DNA of 64,000 bases from Luteimicrobium sp049844995 (GTDB lineage: Bacteria; Actinomycetota; Actinomycetes; Actinomycetales; Cellulomonadaceae): the NCBI RefSeq assembly GCF_049844995.1, contig NZ_JBNCMC010000003.1:124001-188000 (forward strand). Reading direction: 5' to 3'. Positions 40,643 through 53,854 of this stretch are shown here, piece by piece (the stretch's first letter is position 1; the number at the start of each line of letters is the position of its first letter). Made by a program: the position numbers and the translations under genes. The notes below the pieces were generated by a model that was not told the origin of the DNA, did not search any database, and saw nothing but the letters and a program-made list of their open reading frames with translations.

Positions 40643-42285
40643 GTGAGGCCGCAATGTCGGGCTGTCAGGCCATGGTCCATCACGAGTGTGCTGGCAACGG
40701 CGGCAATCGTGCTCGCAACGTCCGTCGTTGGAGTCACGCCTGCTGCGGCGGACGGGTGCGCGGGCGGGTCAATGCATGTCGTCGCACATCAGGACGACGA
40801 CATTCTCTTCCAAAGCCCTGACCTTCTGGCGGACGTTCGCGGCGGAGCCTGCGCAACGACCCTATACCTCACCGCGGGAGACGCGGGCGGCTCAGCGGGC
40901 TATTGGCAGGGCCGCGAGCAGGGCGCCCGCGCGGCCTACGCGGAGATGGCTGGTGTCGCCCGCCCGTCGTGGACCCGTTCGGTGGCCAAATTTGCCGGCC
41001 ATGACGTCGTTAAGGATCACTTGTCGGGCACGTCGGTCGAGTTGATATTTTTGCGATTGCCCGATGGTAATATAAGTGGCCGAGGGTTCCCGTCGACCAA
41101 TGGCGTCTCGCTCGAACAGCTCTGGAAGGGGAGCATTGTCTCCCTCTCCTCCGTCGACGGAATGAGCGACTATTCGCGGTCTGATCTCGTGGCTGTGCTC
41201 CACGGAATCTTCTCCAGCTATGCTTCGAGCGTCGTGCGCCTTCAGGACGACACCGACGCCGACGTGAGCGATCATTCTGACCACCGATACGGCGCACGGT
41301 TCGCTCTGGCCGCGCTGGGGGGAGCGGATCCGTCCGACGCCGCGGTCGTGCGTTACGCGGACTACGGAACGTCCGCCGAACCTGTCAACGTGACCGGTTC
41401 GGCGTTTACGGACAAGGTTGCCACCTACCTCGCGTACGCACAGTACGACCCGCTCGTCTGTCAGACCGAGACGAGCTGCGGCCAGACGAGCACTGAAGGG
41501 CGCTGGATGCCGCGGCAGTACACGTTGACGGGGTCGCCTACCGCGTGGGTCCCACCCGAGCCGACGGCTGAGGGGCCCACGGGCGTCGACGCACCCGACG
41601 GAAACTTGGCCGGTGCAGCGCTCATTGCCGCATCGTCTGAAGACGTCACCGAAGGTTCGCGTGCGTCGTCTGCGGCGGATGGCGTGGCCGACGGGTATCC
41701 CGGCGACCCCAGCAAGGAATGGTCGAGCCACCAAGGTCGGGCCGGTGAATGGCTTCAGTACGCTTGGGCTTCGCCGGTGACGGTCTCGCAGGTGGTGTTA
41801 TTCGATCGGCCTAATGCTGATGACAATGTGCGGTCGGGGACGCTGTGGTTCTCGGATGGTTCAACGGTCGCGGTGGGTGCGTTGCCGAACGATGGTTCGG
41901 GTCTGACTGTGTCGTTCGCTGCTCGGTCGATTTCGAGTGTTCGGTTCACGGTGACGGGTGTGTCGCCATCGACGTTGAACGTGGGCTTGTCCGAGTTCCA
42001 GGTGTTCGGTTCTGCTGTGGCCCCGACTCCGACTCCGACTCCGACTCCGACTCCGACTCCGACTCCGACTCCGACTCCGACTCCGACTCCGACTCCGACT
42101 CNNNNNNNNNNNNNNNNNNNNNNNNNNNNNNNNNNNNNNNNNNNNNNNNNNNNNNNNNNNNNNNNNNNNNNNNNNNNNNNNNNNNNNNNNNNNNNNNNNC
42201 GAGTGTTCGGTTCACGGTGACGGGTGTGTCGCCATCGACGTTGAACGTGGGCTTGTCCGAGTTCCAGGTGTTCGGTGGCGCCTGA
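40643..42285 (+). CDS. Secreted PIG-L family deacetylase with repeated carbohydrate-binding-like domain (interrupted by assembly gap)
   Basis: GTG start after GAGAGGGAG. A signal peptide (residues about 1-37, ending VGVTPAAADG) precedes a PIG-L domain with metal motif AHQDDDIL and HSDHRYGARFA. Pro-rich linker, then a galactose-binding-like domain (GRAGEWLQYAWASPVTVSQVVLFDRPNADD...SEFQVFG, shaped like F5/8 type C or DUF7402). A (Pro-Thr)13 linker and 98 N follow, then a second copy of the domain's last 77 bp. Reading continues to TGA at 42283-42285 only if the true gap length is a multiple of three. It probably deacetylates surface glycan outside the cell. Unusually AT-rich around 41040-41090, and a TTA codon at 41798. 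Confidence 0.8.
41934..42010 (+). repeat. First copy of a 77-bp exact repeat
   Basis: These 77 bases are identical to 42200-42276 on the other side of the gap. They encode the end of the galactose-binding-like domain (SVRFTVTG...SEFQVFG). Confidence 0.9.
42023..42101 (+). repeat. Tandem hexamer CCGACT, 13 copies, running into the gap
   Basis: Thirteen perfect CCGACT units (42023-42100) encode an alternating Pro-Thr linker. The assembly breaks inside this run, so the real copy number is unknown. Confidence 0.9.
42102..42199. other. Assembly gap (98 N)
   Basis: The gap lies between a Pro-Thr hexamer run and a perfect copy of upstream sequence, so it is almost certainly a collapsed tandem repeat. 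The placeholder length puts the two sides in different frames by one base. Confidence 0.95.
42200..42276 (+). repeat. Second copy of the 77-bp exact repeat
   Basis: Identical to 41934-42010. It is followed by the end of the secreted deacetylase gene, which overlaps the next GT2 start. Confidence 0.9.
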
Positions 42286-43216
42286 TCCGAAGGGCGCTTC
42301 CGCAGCGAGTCGGAGCGGTGCGCGGGTGACGGTCATCATCCCGGTACTCGACCCGCCGCGCGAGGAACTCGAGCGTGCGATGCGTTCGCTCATTGGCCAG
42401 ACCGCGGGCGACTGGGCCGCCTTCGTCGTCGATGACGGTTCAGATGTCGATCTGAAATGGATCGACGATGTCGACGAACGTGTTCGGTTGGTGAAGCGTG
42501 GGCACGAGGGCGTGTCGGCCGCGCGCAACGCCGGAGTCACCGTCGCCACGACTCGCTGGATTGCCTTTCTCGATCACGACGACATCTGGGCTCCGACCAA
42601 GTTGTCGCGTCAAATCGATTCGCTCGAGCGGTCCGGTGCCGCGCTTTCGCACACTGCCTTTGAATGGGAACAGCTGCGCCCTAGAGGTGATGGCTCGCTC
42701 GATGTCTCGTCGATGCCCCGGCGCTATCCGGGGCCGGTCACGTACCTCGACCTCCTTCGCGGCGACCACATCTGCACGTCCAGCGTCGTCATGTCGCGCG
42801 ACGCTTTTCACGCTGTGGGTGGCTTCGACGTTTCGATGTCGCATGCGGAGGATCTCGATCTCTGGCTCCGGCTCCTCCAGTCTCACGCCGTTTTCGACGT
42901 GGTCGATGAACCGCTGGTGACGTACCGCACGCATGATCGAGGCGCCTCCTCCGACTACCAGGACACCTACCTGCGGAGGCGTGAGCTGCTGCGGCGACAT
43001 CTGCGTTCCGGTCGGCGTGCGCACGACCCGGAGGTCATCGCGGCAGCGCGGGCAGGGCTCAGGCGGGGGCGCGAGATTGCGGGTGCGCAGGCCTTCGATG
43101 TGGCACGTGCCACGCGGGGAACAAGGATCACGGTCCATCTGACTCGAGCGCTTTGGCGCAACCCGCGTCTCATCGCATCATCGCTTCGCCACCGGCTGCG
43201 CGGCCCTCGCGATTAA
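42275..43216 (+). CDS. Glycosyltransferase family 2
   Basis: 313 residues. VTVIIPVLDPPREELERAMRSLI, VVDDGSDVD, GVSAARNAGV, and the metal segment FLDHDDIWAP. SHAEDLDLWLRLL lies in the acceptor region. The GTG start overlaps the preceding gene by 11 nt, so it is probably translated with the secreted deacetylase. Last gene of the polysaccharide locus before mfd. Confidence 0.9.
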   Translation: MAPDPKGASAASRSGARVTVIIPVLDPPREELERAMRSLIGQTAGDWAAFVVDDGSDVDLKWIDDVDERVRLVKRGHEGVSAARNAGVTVATTRWIAFLDHDDIWAPTKLSRQIDSLERSGAALSHTAFEWEQLRPRGDGSLDVSSMPRRYPGPVTYLDLLRGDHICTSSVVMSRDAFHAVGGFDVSMSHAEDLDLWLRLLQSHAVFDVVDEPLVTYRTHDRGASSDYQDTYLRRRELLRRHLRSGRRAHDPEVIAAARAGLRRGREIAGAQAFDVARATRGTRITVHLTRALWRNPRLIASSLRHRLRGPRD

Positions 43217-43358
43217 GGGGTTCACGCGTAGGCTGTTCTCATCCCAGCCCGATCCATCGGCCCACGTACGTCCCGCGACGTCGTGAGCCACCAGGATCGG
43301 GCCGCTCGTGCTTGCCCGGACCATTCCTGCGCCCTGGCCTGACCTTCCAAGGAACCGC

Positions 43359-47030
<3,672 letters not shown>

Positions 47031-47044
47031 GCCGCTCGGGTTCG

Positions 47045-47095
47045 GGGTGAAGTTCGCCTCGCGGAGGCCGGTGCGGACGGGCTCTCGCATAGCGT
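47045..47095 (+). promoter_or_regulatory. Promoter of the PAP2 phosphatase gene (forward decamer)
   Basis: GGGTGAAGTT (47045-47054) starts 45 bp upstream of TAGCGT (47090-47095). The ATG follows 6 nt later (leaderless). This is the same arrangement as in the polysaccharide locus, but outside it. Confidence 0.55.
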
Positions 47096-47101
47096 GCGCG
47101 T

Positions 47102-47782
47102 ATGGACGCGACCGCCCGCCCGGCCGCGCCGCGCGCCGACCGTGCCCTCAGTCGGTCGGCGTACGCGGTGCCGCTGAGCCGCACGCAGCTGCTCGCGGCC
47201 GCGGCGGTGTCGGTCGTGGGCTTCGCGCTCGTCTACCTCGTCGAGGTGTGCACGAGAGCGGGCCAACGGCAGGACGTCGTCGTGTTCGCGCGGTTCCAGG
47301 CGCTGCCGCTCGGTGAGCATGCAGGCCTCATCCGAGACGGTGTGCCGATCGCTCTCGGGGCCGTGGCCCTCGTCCTGGGCGTGCGCGCGGTGGCCCGGCG
47401 CGCCGCGCGGCCCGTCGTCGCTCAGGCCCTGGTGGTGGCGCTCGCGGCCGTGGGGTCCGAGCTCCTCAAGGCGACCCTGCCCCGCCCGTTCCACGGCACG
47501 TTCGCGTACGTCGAGAACACGTTCCCGTCGTCCCACATGGCGACGACGACGGCGCTCGCCTGCGCGGTCCTCGTCCTCTGGGGAACGGCGCGGTGGCGCC
47601 CGGAGGTCGCGTTCGTCGTCGTCCTGCTGATGCTGGTCGCGGGGATCTACAACGTGACGGGATTCGCGCACCGCCCCTCCGACGTGGTCGGGGGAGTGCT
47701 CGTGGCGACGGTGCTCGAGGGCTTCACGCTCGCAGCGTTCGGCCTGGGCGCGAGGAGGCTCGCGCCGTCGCCACCGACGTGA
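47102..47782 (+). CDS. PAP2 superfamily membrane phosphatase
   Basis: 226 residues with about six membrane segments. The three phosphatase motifs are visible: KATLPRPF (KX6RP-like), PSSHM (PSGH type) and GFAHRPSDVVGG (second catalytic His and Asp). Members dephosphorylate lipid pyrophosphates such as undecaprenyl-PP, recycling the carrier used for glycan export. Its promoter matches those of the polysaccharide genes, which supports that role. The start ATG is immediately after the -10. Confidence 0.88.
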   Translation: MDATARPAAPRADRALSRSAYAVPLSRTQLLAAAAVSVVGFALVYLVEVCTRAGQRQDVVVFARFQALPLGEHAGLIRDGVPIALGAVALVLGVRAVARRAARPVVAQALVVALAAVGSELLKATLPRPFHGTFAYVENTFPSSHMATTTALACAVLVLWGTARWRPEVAFVVVLLMLVAGIYNVTGFAHRPSDVVGGVLVATVLEGFTLAAFGLGARRLAPSPPT

Positions 47783-47789
47783 GCGGGTC

Positions 47790-48317
47790 TCAGACCACGG
47801 CGCGCTGCGCCAGTCGCTGCAGGTCGTCGGGCGTGGCCTCGTAGGCGCGCCCGCCGAGCGAGCTGGTGCCGAGCGATTCGCGCACGGCGACGGTCCGCGC
47901 GATGTTCGCGGTGATCATGCCGCGCAGGAACCCGGGGTTCTGCGTGAGGATCGCGGTGGGGTGGCTCTGCTGGACGAGCAGGTCCCAGTGCTCGTCGCCG
48001 CCGTCGTGCAGGAACACGGGGAGCGCGGGGTTCTCGCGCGTGCGCGCGTTGGCGAACTCGAGGGCCGCGAGCCGGTCGTGCTCGACGTCCGCGGCGGCGC
48101 CCGTCGTGAGGTAGGTGGTGACCTCGTTGCCGCCGATGACGGTGACGAGCACGTAGCCGTCGTCGCCGAACCCGAGGAGCAGGTTGCTCGACACGCCGGT
48201 GTCGGGCAGCTGGGCGACGTTGAGCTCGGCGGCCTTCATGGCTTCCGCGAGCTGGCGGACGGCGTCGTGCGCCTCCTCGAGCGGGTCGGGCAGCGAGAAG
48301 TCGGTCGGGTCGGTCAT
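47790..48317 (-). CDS. Hypothetical protein, possibly YbjN-like
   Basis: 175 residues, soluble, acidic. It has an N-terminal helix rich in Glu/Ala and a mixed domain (LLLGFGDDGYVLVTVIGGNEVTTYLTTG...NPALPVFLHDGG...). It could belong to the YbjN / type III chaperone-like fold group, but no diagnostic motif is visible. The ATG lies at 48317. It is convergent with the PAP2 gene, 8 nt apart. Function unknown. Confidence 0.75.
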   Translation of the reverse strand: MTDPTDFSLPDPLEEAHDAVRQLAEAMKAAELNVAQLPDTGVSSNLLLGFGDDGYVLVTVIGGNEVTTYLTTGAAADVEHDRLAALEFANARTRENPALPVFLHDGGDEHWDLLVQQSHPTAILTQNPGFLRGMITANIARTVAVRESLGTSSLGGRAYEATPDDLQRLAQRAVV

Positions 48318-48409
48318 GGGTCCTCATCGGTCGCGGGGCGGGGCGGCACGTCGGCGTGCACCGGCGTCCCAGTATGCCGGAGCGGGGCTGTCCCCGGCGC
48401 CCGCCGACG

Positions 48410-48423
48410 GTTGTTCCGACAAC
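48410..48423. promoter_or_regulatory. Inverted repeat GTTGT-TCCG-ACAAC upstream of the GH3 gene
   Basis: A perfect 5-bp dyad in the 241-nt region between the hypothetical gene and the GH3 gene. It could be an operator for a sugar-responsive repressor, but it is short and no repressor gene is adjacent. Confidence 0.3.
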
Positions 48424-48558
48424 GCTGTCTCAAGTTGCCGATGGTCAAGCACCGGAGTGCCATAGCGGGGGGACGCGTGCGCGTCCTGCCGTGCGTGCCG
48501 GGGATGACGACGTCGCCGGGCACGGCCCTGAGCACGACGAGGTTCCTCAGGAGGACAG

Positions 48559-51500
48559 GTGTTCGGCACATCGCAATCACCACGACCGGAGCGCCGACGC
48601 GGGCGCACGGTCGGCATCGCCGCCGCGGCGGCGCTCGCACTGGCGGCCGCTCCCGCGGTCGCCCAGGCCGCCGTCGGCGCGGGCACGACGACGCAGCAAC
48701 AGACTGCGGCGAAGCCCGCCGCCGGCGCGGCGTGCCCCTGGGTCACGTCGCACGCGTCGGACACGGCGCGCGCCCAGCAGGTCGTCGCGCAGATGACGCT
48801 CGACGAGAAGATCACCATGGTCCACGGCACGGCCGCGGGCTCGTACACCGGACTGGTCGCGGGGATCCCGCGGCTGTGCGTCCCGCAGCTCAAGCTCCAG
48901 GACGGCCCGGTCGGCGTTCGGATGAGCGACACGACGCAGCTGCCGTCCGCCGCGGCGCTCGCGGCCACGTGGGACACCGACGCGGCGAAGGCCTACGGCA
49001 CGGTCATCGGCCAGGAGGACAAGGCCAAGGGCGTCGACGTCGACCTCGGGCCGACGGTCAACATCGTCCGCGACCCGCGCTGGGGCCGGGCGTTCGAGTC
49101 CTACTCGGAGGACCCGTACCTCACCGGCCAGATCGGCGCGCGGGACATCGAGGGCATCCAGTCCACCGGCGTCATGGCGCAGGTCAAGCACTGGGCCGTC
49201 TACAACCAGGAGACCAACCGCAACAGCACCGCGGACGACGCGATCGTCGACGACCGCACGGTCCACGAGATCTACACCGCCGCGTTCGCGACGATCGTCG
49301 ACCAGGCGAAGCCGTCGTCGGTGATGTGCTCGTACAGCGAGGTCAACGGGCCGTTCGCGTGCGAGAACGCGTACCTGAACACCATCCTGAAGAACCAGTT
49401 CGGGTTCGACGGGTTCATCACCTCCGACTGGGGCGGCACCCACTCGACGGTCGGGTCGGCCAACGCCGGCATGGACATGGAGATGCCGGGCTCGACGTAC
49501 TTCGGCACGGCCCTCAAGACGGCCGTCCAGAACGGCCAGGTGCCGCAGAGCCGGGTCGACGACATGGTGACCCGGATCCTGCGCGAGGAGTTCCGGTTCG
49601 GCCTCGTGACGAACCCGAGCCCCGACACGCCCGACGCCGTCGCCTCCACGGACGCGCACGTCGCCACGGCGCGCCAGGTCGCGGAGGACGGCACGGTGCT
49701 GCTGAAGAACAACGGCAACGTCCTGCCGCTGACGAAGAGCACGCACTCGCTCGCCGTCATCGGGGACGGGGCCGGCTCCAACACCATGAGCGCGGGCGGC
49801 GGCAGCGCCGCGGTCGCGGGCACCGGGACGGTCACCCCGCTCGACGGGATCACCGCGCGGGCCAAGAAGGCCGGCGTCGACGTGACGTACACGCAGGGTC
49901 CCGCGAGCACCGGCGCGCTCCCGCCGATCGACTCGCAGTACCTGACCCCGGCCTCCGGCACGGGTCCCGGTCTGACCGGCGAGTACTTCGCGAACACCGA
50001 CCTCTCCGGCAGCCCCGTGGTCACGCGGACCGACCCGCAGGTCGCGTTCTCGTGGAACGGCGCGGCACCGGCCACCGGCGTCCCCGGGACGAACTTCTCG
50101 GCGCGCTGGACGGGGACGCTCGCGGCGCCGTCGTCGGGCAGCTACACGGTGAGCCTCACCAGCGACGACGGCTCGCGCCTGATCGTGGACGGCAAGACGG
50201 TCATCGACAACTGGGGCGACCACGGCGCCCAGACCAAAACGGCGACGCTCGACCTCACCAAGGGCACGCCGGTGAAGGTCGAGGTCGACTACTACCAGGG
50301 CGGTGGCGGCGACGAGGTCAGCCTCGGCTGGACCGTCCCCGGCACCGACCCGCTCGCCGACGCCGTCGCCGCCGCGAAGAAGGCCGACGTCGCCGTCGTG
50401 TACGCCAACGACTTCGAGTCCGAGGGCAGCGACCTCGAGAACATCGACCTCCCCGGCCAGCAGAACGACCTCATCGCGGCGGTCGCGAAGGCCAACCCGC
50501 GCACCGTCGTCGTGCTCAACACCGGCTCGGCGGTCACGATGCCGTGGATCGACGACGTCGCCGGCGTGGTCGAGGCCTGGTACCCCGGCCAGGAGTCCGG
50601 GAACGCGATCGCGTCGATCCTCTTCGGCGACACGAACCCGTCCGGCAAGCTGCCGGTGACGTTCCCGAGGTCCCTCGCGGACGTGCCGGCGTCGACCGAC
50701 GCCCAGTGGCCGGGGGTGGACGGCAAGGTCCAGTACTCCGAGGGCCTCGACGTGGGGTACCGGTGGTACGACGCGAAGGACGTCGCCCCGCTGTTCCCGT
50801 TCGGGTACGGGCTGTCGTACACGACGTTCCGCGTCTCTGGGCTGCACGTGAACCGGGCGCACCTGACCGAGAACGGCACGGTCAAGGCGACCGCGACGGT
50901 GACGAACACCGGCAAGGTCGCGGGCTCCGACGTGGTGCAGGTCTACCTGTCCCAGCCGAAGAGCTCCGGTGAGCCGCCGAAGTCGCTCGTCGGCTTCCAG
51001 AAGGTCATGCTCAAGCCGGGCAAGTCCACGAAGGTCCACGTGACCGTCGACGCCCAGCAGGCGTCGGTGTGGAACACCAGGGCCCAGACGTGGGCGCTCA
51101 CTCCCGGCACGTACACCGTCCGGGCGGGGGACTCGTCGTCGCGGCTGACGACCAGGGACTACTTCTCGGTCACGAAGACGACCCAGCCTCGCTGGGTCAC
51201 GGTCACCGCGCCCAGCCTGACGAAGGCCGGCACGACGGTGACGGTCCGCACCACGTTCACCAACAGGTCGACGACGACGGCCCGTCAGGTCCGGACCAGC
51301 CTGTCCCTCCCGGTCGGGTGGACGACGTCGCGGCCGAGCACCGTGCGCGCCGTCGCGCCCGGGACGTCGGTCAGCGCGACGTGGAAGGTCGCGGTCCCCG
51401 CGGACGCCGCGCCCGGTGACGCGACCGTCACCGCCACGTCGGCGTACACCGGCGGGCGGTCGTCCGGCACGACGACGACGCAGGTGCCCTACGCGTCCCT

Positions 51501-52044
51501 CGCAGCCGCGTACGACACGGTCGGGGTGAGCGACGACGCCGACGAGACCGCCGGCAACCTCGACGGCTCCGGGTACTCGTTCTCGCTGCAGGCGCTCGCG
51601 GGCGTCGGGGTCGTCCCCGGCCAGGCGATCCCGGGCGGGTACGGCGCCCTGGTGTTCCCGGACGTCGCCGCCGACAGGCCCGACGCCGTCACGACGGCCG
51701 GCCAGACGGTCGCCCTGTCGGGCTCCGGCACCGGCCTCGCGCTGCTGGCCGTCGGCACCAACGGGGAGCAGAAGGGCGACGTGACCGTCACCTACACCGA
51801 CGGCTCGACGTCGTCGGGCACGGTCGACGTCAACGACTGGTACAGCAACACGGCGGTGCCGGGCTCCGTGCTCGTCGCCACCACGCCGTACTGGAACCGC
51901 CCCGCCGGCTCGACCAACCAGAAGAACCAGAAGGTCAGCCTCTACGCCACGACCGTCCCGCTCACCGCGGGCAAGACCGTCGCGTACGTGACCCTTCCGC
52001 AGAACGGGAGGTTGCACGTCTTCGCGGCGAACGTGACCGGCTGA
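48559..52044 (+). CDS. Secreted glycoside hydrolase family 3 beta-glycosidase with PA14 insert
   Basis: 1161 residues. Signal peptide (about 1-38, after RRRGRT). GH3 N-terminal domain with DGPVGVRM, WGRAFESYSEDP and KHWAVYNQE; the nucleophile Asp lies near residue 290 in GFITSDWGG. A PA14 domain is inserted at about 470-595 (GEYFANTDLSG...DDGSRLIVDGK), splitting the GH3 C-terminal domain. A fibronectin III-like domain (about 780-860), a NEW3-like beta domain (about 875-960) and a C-terminal beta-rich domain follow. PA14-containing GH3 enzymes often act on exo-beta-glucosides. GTG start with AGGAGG. It probably works on plant or self-made glycans outside the cell. Confidence 0.93.
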   Translation: MFGTSQSPRPERRRGRTVGIAAAAALALAAAPAVAQAAVGAGTTTQQQTAAKPAAGAACPWVTSHASDTARAQQVVAQMTLDEKITMVHGTAAGSYTGLVAGIPRLCVPQLKLQDGPVGVRMSDTTQLPSAAALAATWDTDAAKAYGTVIGQEDKAKGVDVDLGPTVNIVRDPRWGRAFESYSEDPYLTGQIGARDIEGIQSTGVMAQVKHWAVYNQETNRNSTADDAIVDDRTVHEIYTAAFATIVDQAKPSSVMCSYSEVNGPFACENAYLNTILKNQFGFDGFITSDWGGTHSTVGSANAGMDMEMPGSTYFGTALKTAVQNGQVPQSRVDDMVTRILREEFRFGLVTNPSPDTPDAVASTDAHVATARQVAEDGTVLLKNNGNVLPLTKSTHSLAVIGDGAGSNTMSAGGGSAAVAGTGTVTPLDGITARAKKAGVDVTYTQGPASTGALPPIDSQYLTPASGTGPGLTGEYFANTDLSGSPVVTRTDPQVAFSWNGAAPATGVPGTNFSARWTGTLAAPSSGSYTVSLTSDDGSRLIVDGKTVIDNWGDHGAQTKTATLDLTKGTPVKVEVDYYQGGGGDEVSLGWTVPGTDPLADAVAAAKKADVAVVYANDFESEGSDLENIDLPGQQNDLIAAVAKANPRTVVVLNTGSAVTMPWIDDVAGVVEAWYPGQESGNAIASILFGDTNPSGKLPVTFPRSLADVPASTDAQWPGVDGKVQYSEGLDVGYRWYDAKDVAPLFPFGYGLSYTTFRVSGLHVNRAHLTENGTVKATATVTNTGKVAGSDVVQVYLSQPKSSGEPPKSLVGFQKVMLKPGKSTKVHVTVDAQQASVWNTRAQTWALTPGTYTVRAGDSSSRLTTRDYFSVTKTTQPRWVTVTAPSLTKAGTTVTVRTTFTNRSTTTARQVRTSLSLPVGWTTSRPSTVRAVAPGTSVSATWKVAVPADAAPGDATVTATSAYTGGRSSGTTTTQVPYASLAAAYDTVGVSDDADETAGNLDGSGYSFSLQALAGVGVVPGQAIPGGYGALVFPDVAADRPDAVTTAGQTVALSGSGTGLALLAVGTNGEQKGDVTVTYTDGSTSSGTVDVNDWYSNTAVPGSVLVATTPYWNRPAGSTNQKNQKVSLYATTVPLTAGKTVAYVTLPQNGRLHVFAANVTG

Positions 52045-52255
52045 CGCGCCGCCGTCGGCGGACGGCGTGACACGGCAGGGGAGAGGCGACGTGACCACGA
52101 AGGGCGGGGAGGGGAGGGTGCGCGCGGTCGTGGTCGGGTGGGCGGGAAGCCGAGCGAGGGACGAGCGAGGCGGATGGAAGACCGCGCGCAACCCTCCCCT
52201 CCCCGCCCGCCCCGACCACGGCCGCCCGACGGACGCACCCCCGTACGATGGCGCG

Positions 52256-53854
52256 GTGACCCGCCCCCCGCGTTGGCCGCTGTTCGCGGTCGCGGCGCTC
52301 GCGCTCCTCACGCGCGGCTGGGCGTACCTCGACCCCCGCCAGCTCGTCGCGGCCCGCGAGCTCGACGACGCCACGATGTACTCGGTGTCCGTCCAGCTGG
52401 TGCACGGCCACGCCCCGTACCGCGACGTCCTGTACCTGCACCCGCCGGGCATGCCGCTCGCGATGACGCCGCTCGCGTGGCTCGCGCACTGGACGGGCGA
52501 CGCGTGGGCGCTCGCGGTCGGCCGTGTAGGGACGGTGCTGCTGGGGGTGGTGTGCACCGTGCTCGTGGGGCTGCTGCTGCGCCGCCGGGGGACCGCGGCG
52601 GTCCTGGTGGGCGCCGGCCTGTACGCGGTGTGGGTGCCGGTGGTCCGCACGGAGCGCGTCGCGCTCCTGGAGCCCGTGCTCACCGTGTGCCTCCTCCTCG
52701 CGCTGCTCGTGCTCCAGCGCACCGACGGCTCGCCGGTCTCGGCCCGCGTCGGTGTCCTCTCCCGCCTCGCCCCGACGACGACGGCACCCCTGGTCGCGGG
52801 TGCTCTCACCGGGGTGGCGCTCACCTTCAAGCTGTGGGCCGGCGTGACGGCGGTCGTCCTGGGGGTCGTCGTGCTGGCGACCCGCGGCCTGCGGGCGTCG
52901 GGGTGGTTCGCCGGTGGGCTCGCCGCGGTGGTGGCGGTCGTCGTCGGGCCGTTCGTTGCGCTCGCTGGCGGCGCGGTGTGGCACGACACCGTGACGGCCC
53001 AGGCAGGGCGGCCCGTGACCGTCGACGGGTTCGCGTACCGGCTCCGGCGGTTCTCGCCGTTCGACGGCTTCGGTTCGAGCGGCTGGTCGGACGCGGCGCT
53101 CAGGGTCGGGGCGGCGCTGGTGGGGGCGGCGCTGGTCGCAACGGTGGTCGTCGGGATCGTGCGTTGGTGGCGCGGCCGGGACCGGCCGGACGCGCGCTCC
53201 GCCGAGACGACGACGTGGGCGCTGCTGGCCCTCGCGCAGGCGGCGACGGTGCTGGTCGCGCCGTCGTTCTTCTACCACTACGCGGCCTTCCCCGCGCCGG
53301 CGCTCGCCCTCCTCGCGGGGGCCGCGGGCGGGGCGGCGTGGCGGCGGGTCGGGGCGCGCGTGCGTCGTCGGGCGGGGGAACGGGCGACCACCCGGTGGCC
53401 GGTCGTTGTCGCGGTCGGCGCGGGCGTCGCCGTGCTGGCGGTGTGCGCGGTGAGCGCGTGCCTGCCGACCAAGCCGGCGCAGCCCTCGAACGCGACCGTG
53501 GCCGCGTGGGCAGCCGGGCACCGGTGCGTGTGGGGGCTGGCGTCCGCGGTGGTGCGGGCGGACTCTGCGACGCCGAACGCCGAGCGGGGCTGCGACGTCC
53601 CGCCCGACGTCTACGGCGAGGGCGTGCTGGCCGCGACGCGCTCCGGGGCGACCGTGACCGGGACCGTCCTCGACGACAACCCGGCCTGGACGGTCGAGAT
53701 GCTGCGTCAGCTCTCGACGGCCGACGCCGCGTTCCTGCCCCTGCCCGAGGACGGGCGCTGGCTGCGCGGCGAGTCGGAGCGCGTGTTCGAGGAGCAGTTC
53801 GTGCACGTGGCGACGTCCGGTTCGTTCGAGCTGTGGGAGCGCCGCGGGTCGTGA
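52256..53854 (+). CDS. GT-C type membrane glycosyltransferase-like protein
   Basis: 532 residues with about ten membrane helices. RELDDATMYSVSVQLVHGHAPYRDVLYLHPPG in the first loop has the acidic pair and the H/Y-rich PYRD pattern of GT39/GT87-like polyprenyl-phosphate-sugar transferases. A C-terminal soluble domain has Cys residues (HRCVWGL, RGCDVPP). It would transfer a sugar from polyprenol phosphate on the outer face. The GTG at 52256 lies 6 nt after TACGAT, so it is likely leaderless, and it begins where the protein becomes hydrophobic; longer upstream frames are unlikely. Confidence 0.85.
   Translation: MTRPPRWPLFAVAALALLTRGWAYLDPRQLVAARELDDATMYSVSVQLVHGHAPYRDVLYLHPPGMPLAMTPLAWLAHWTGDAWALAVGRVGTVLLGVVCTVLVGLLLRRRGTAAVLVGAGLYAVWVPVVRTERVALLEPVLTVCLLLALLVLQRTDGSPVSARVGVLSRLAPTTTAPLVAGALTGVALTFKLWAGVTAVVLGVVVLATRGLRASGWFAGGLAAVVAVVVGPFVALAGGAVWHDTVTAQAGRPVTVDGFAYRLRRFSPFDGFGSSGWSDAALRVGAALVGAALVATVVVGIVRWWRGRDRPDARSAETTTWALLALAQAATVLVAPSFFYHYAAFPAPALALLAGAAGGAAWRRVGARVRRRAGERATTRWPVVVAVGAGVAVLAVCAVSACLPTKPAQPSNATVAAWAAGHRCVWGLASAVVRADSATPNAERGCDVPPDVYGEGVLAATRSGATVTGTVLDDNPAWTVEMLRQLSTADAAFLPLPEDGRWLRGESERVFEEQFVHVATSGSFELWERRGS

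Noticed and set aside
8252..43216. Insertion sequence or phage genes as a sign of recent transfer of the polysaccharide locus
   Set aside because: I found no transposase, integrase or attachment-site repeat at either end; transfer remains an inference from gene content only.
48577..52989. Very long minus-strand frame opposite the GH3 gene
   Set aside because: It is a high-GC shadow rich in Arg, Gly and Pro with no domain signature; the plus-strand GH3 protein is clearly real.
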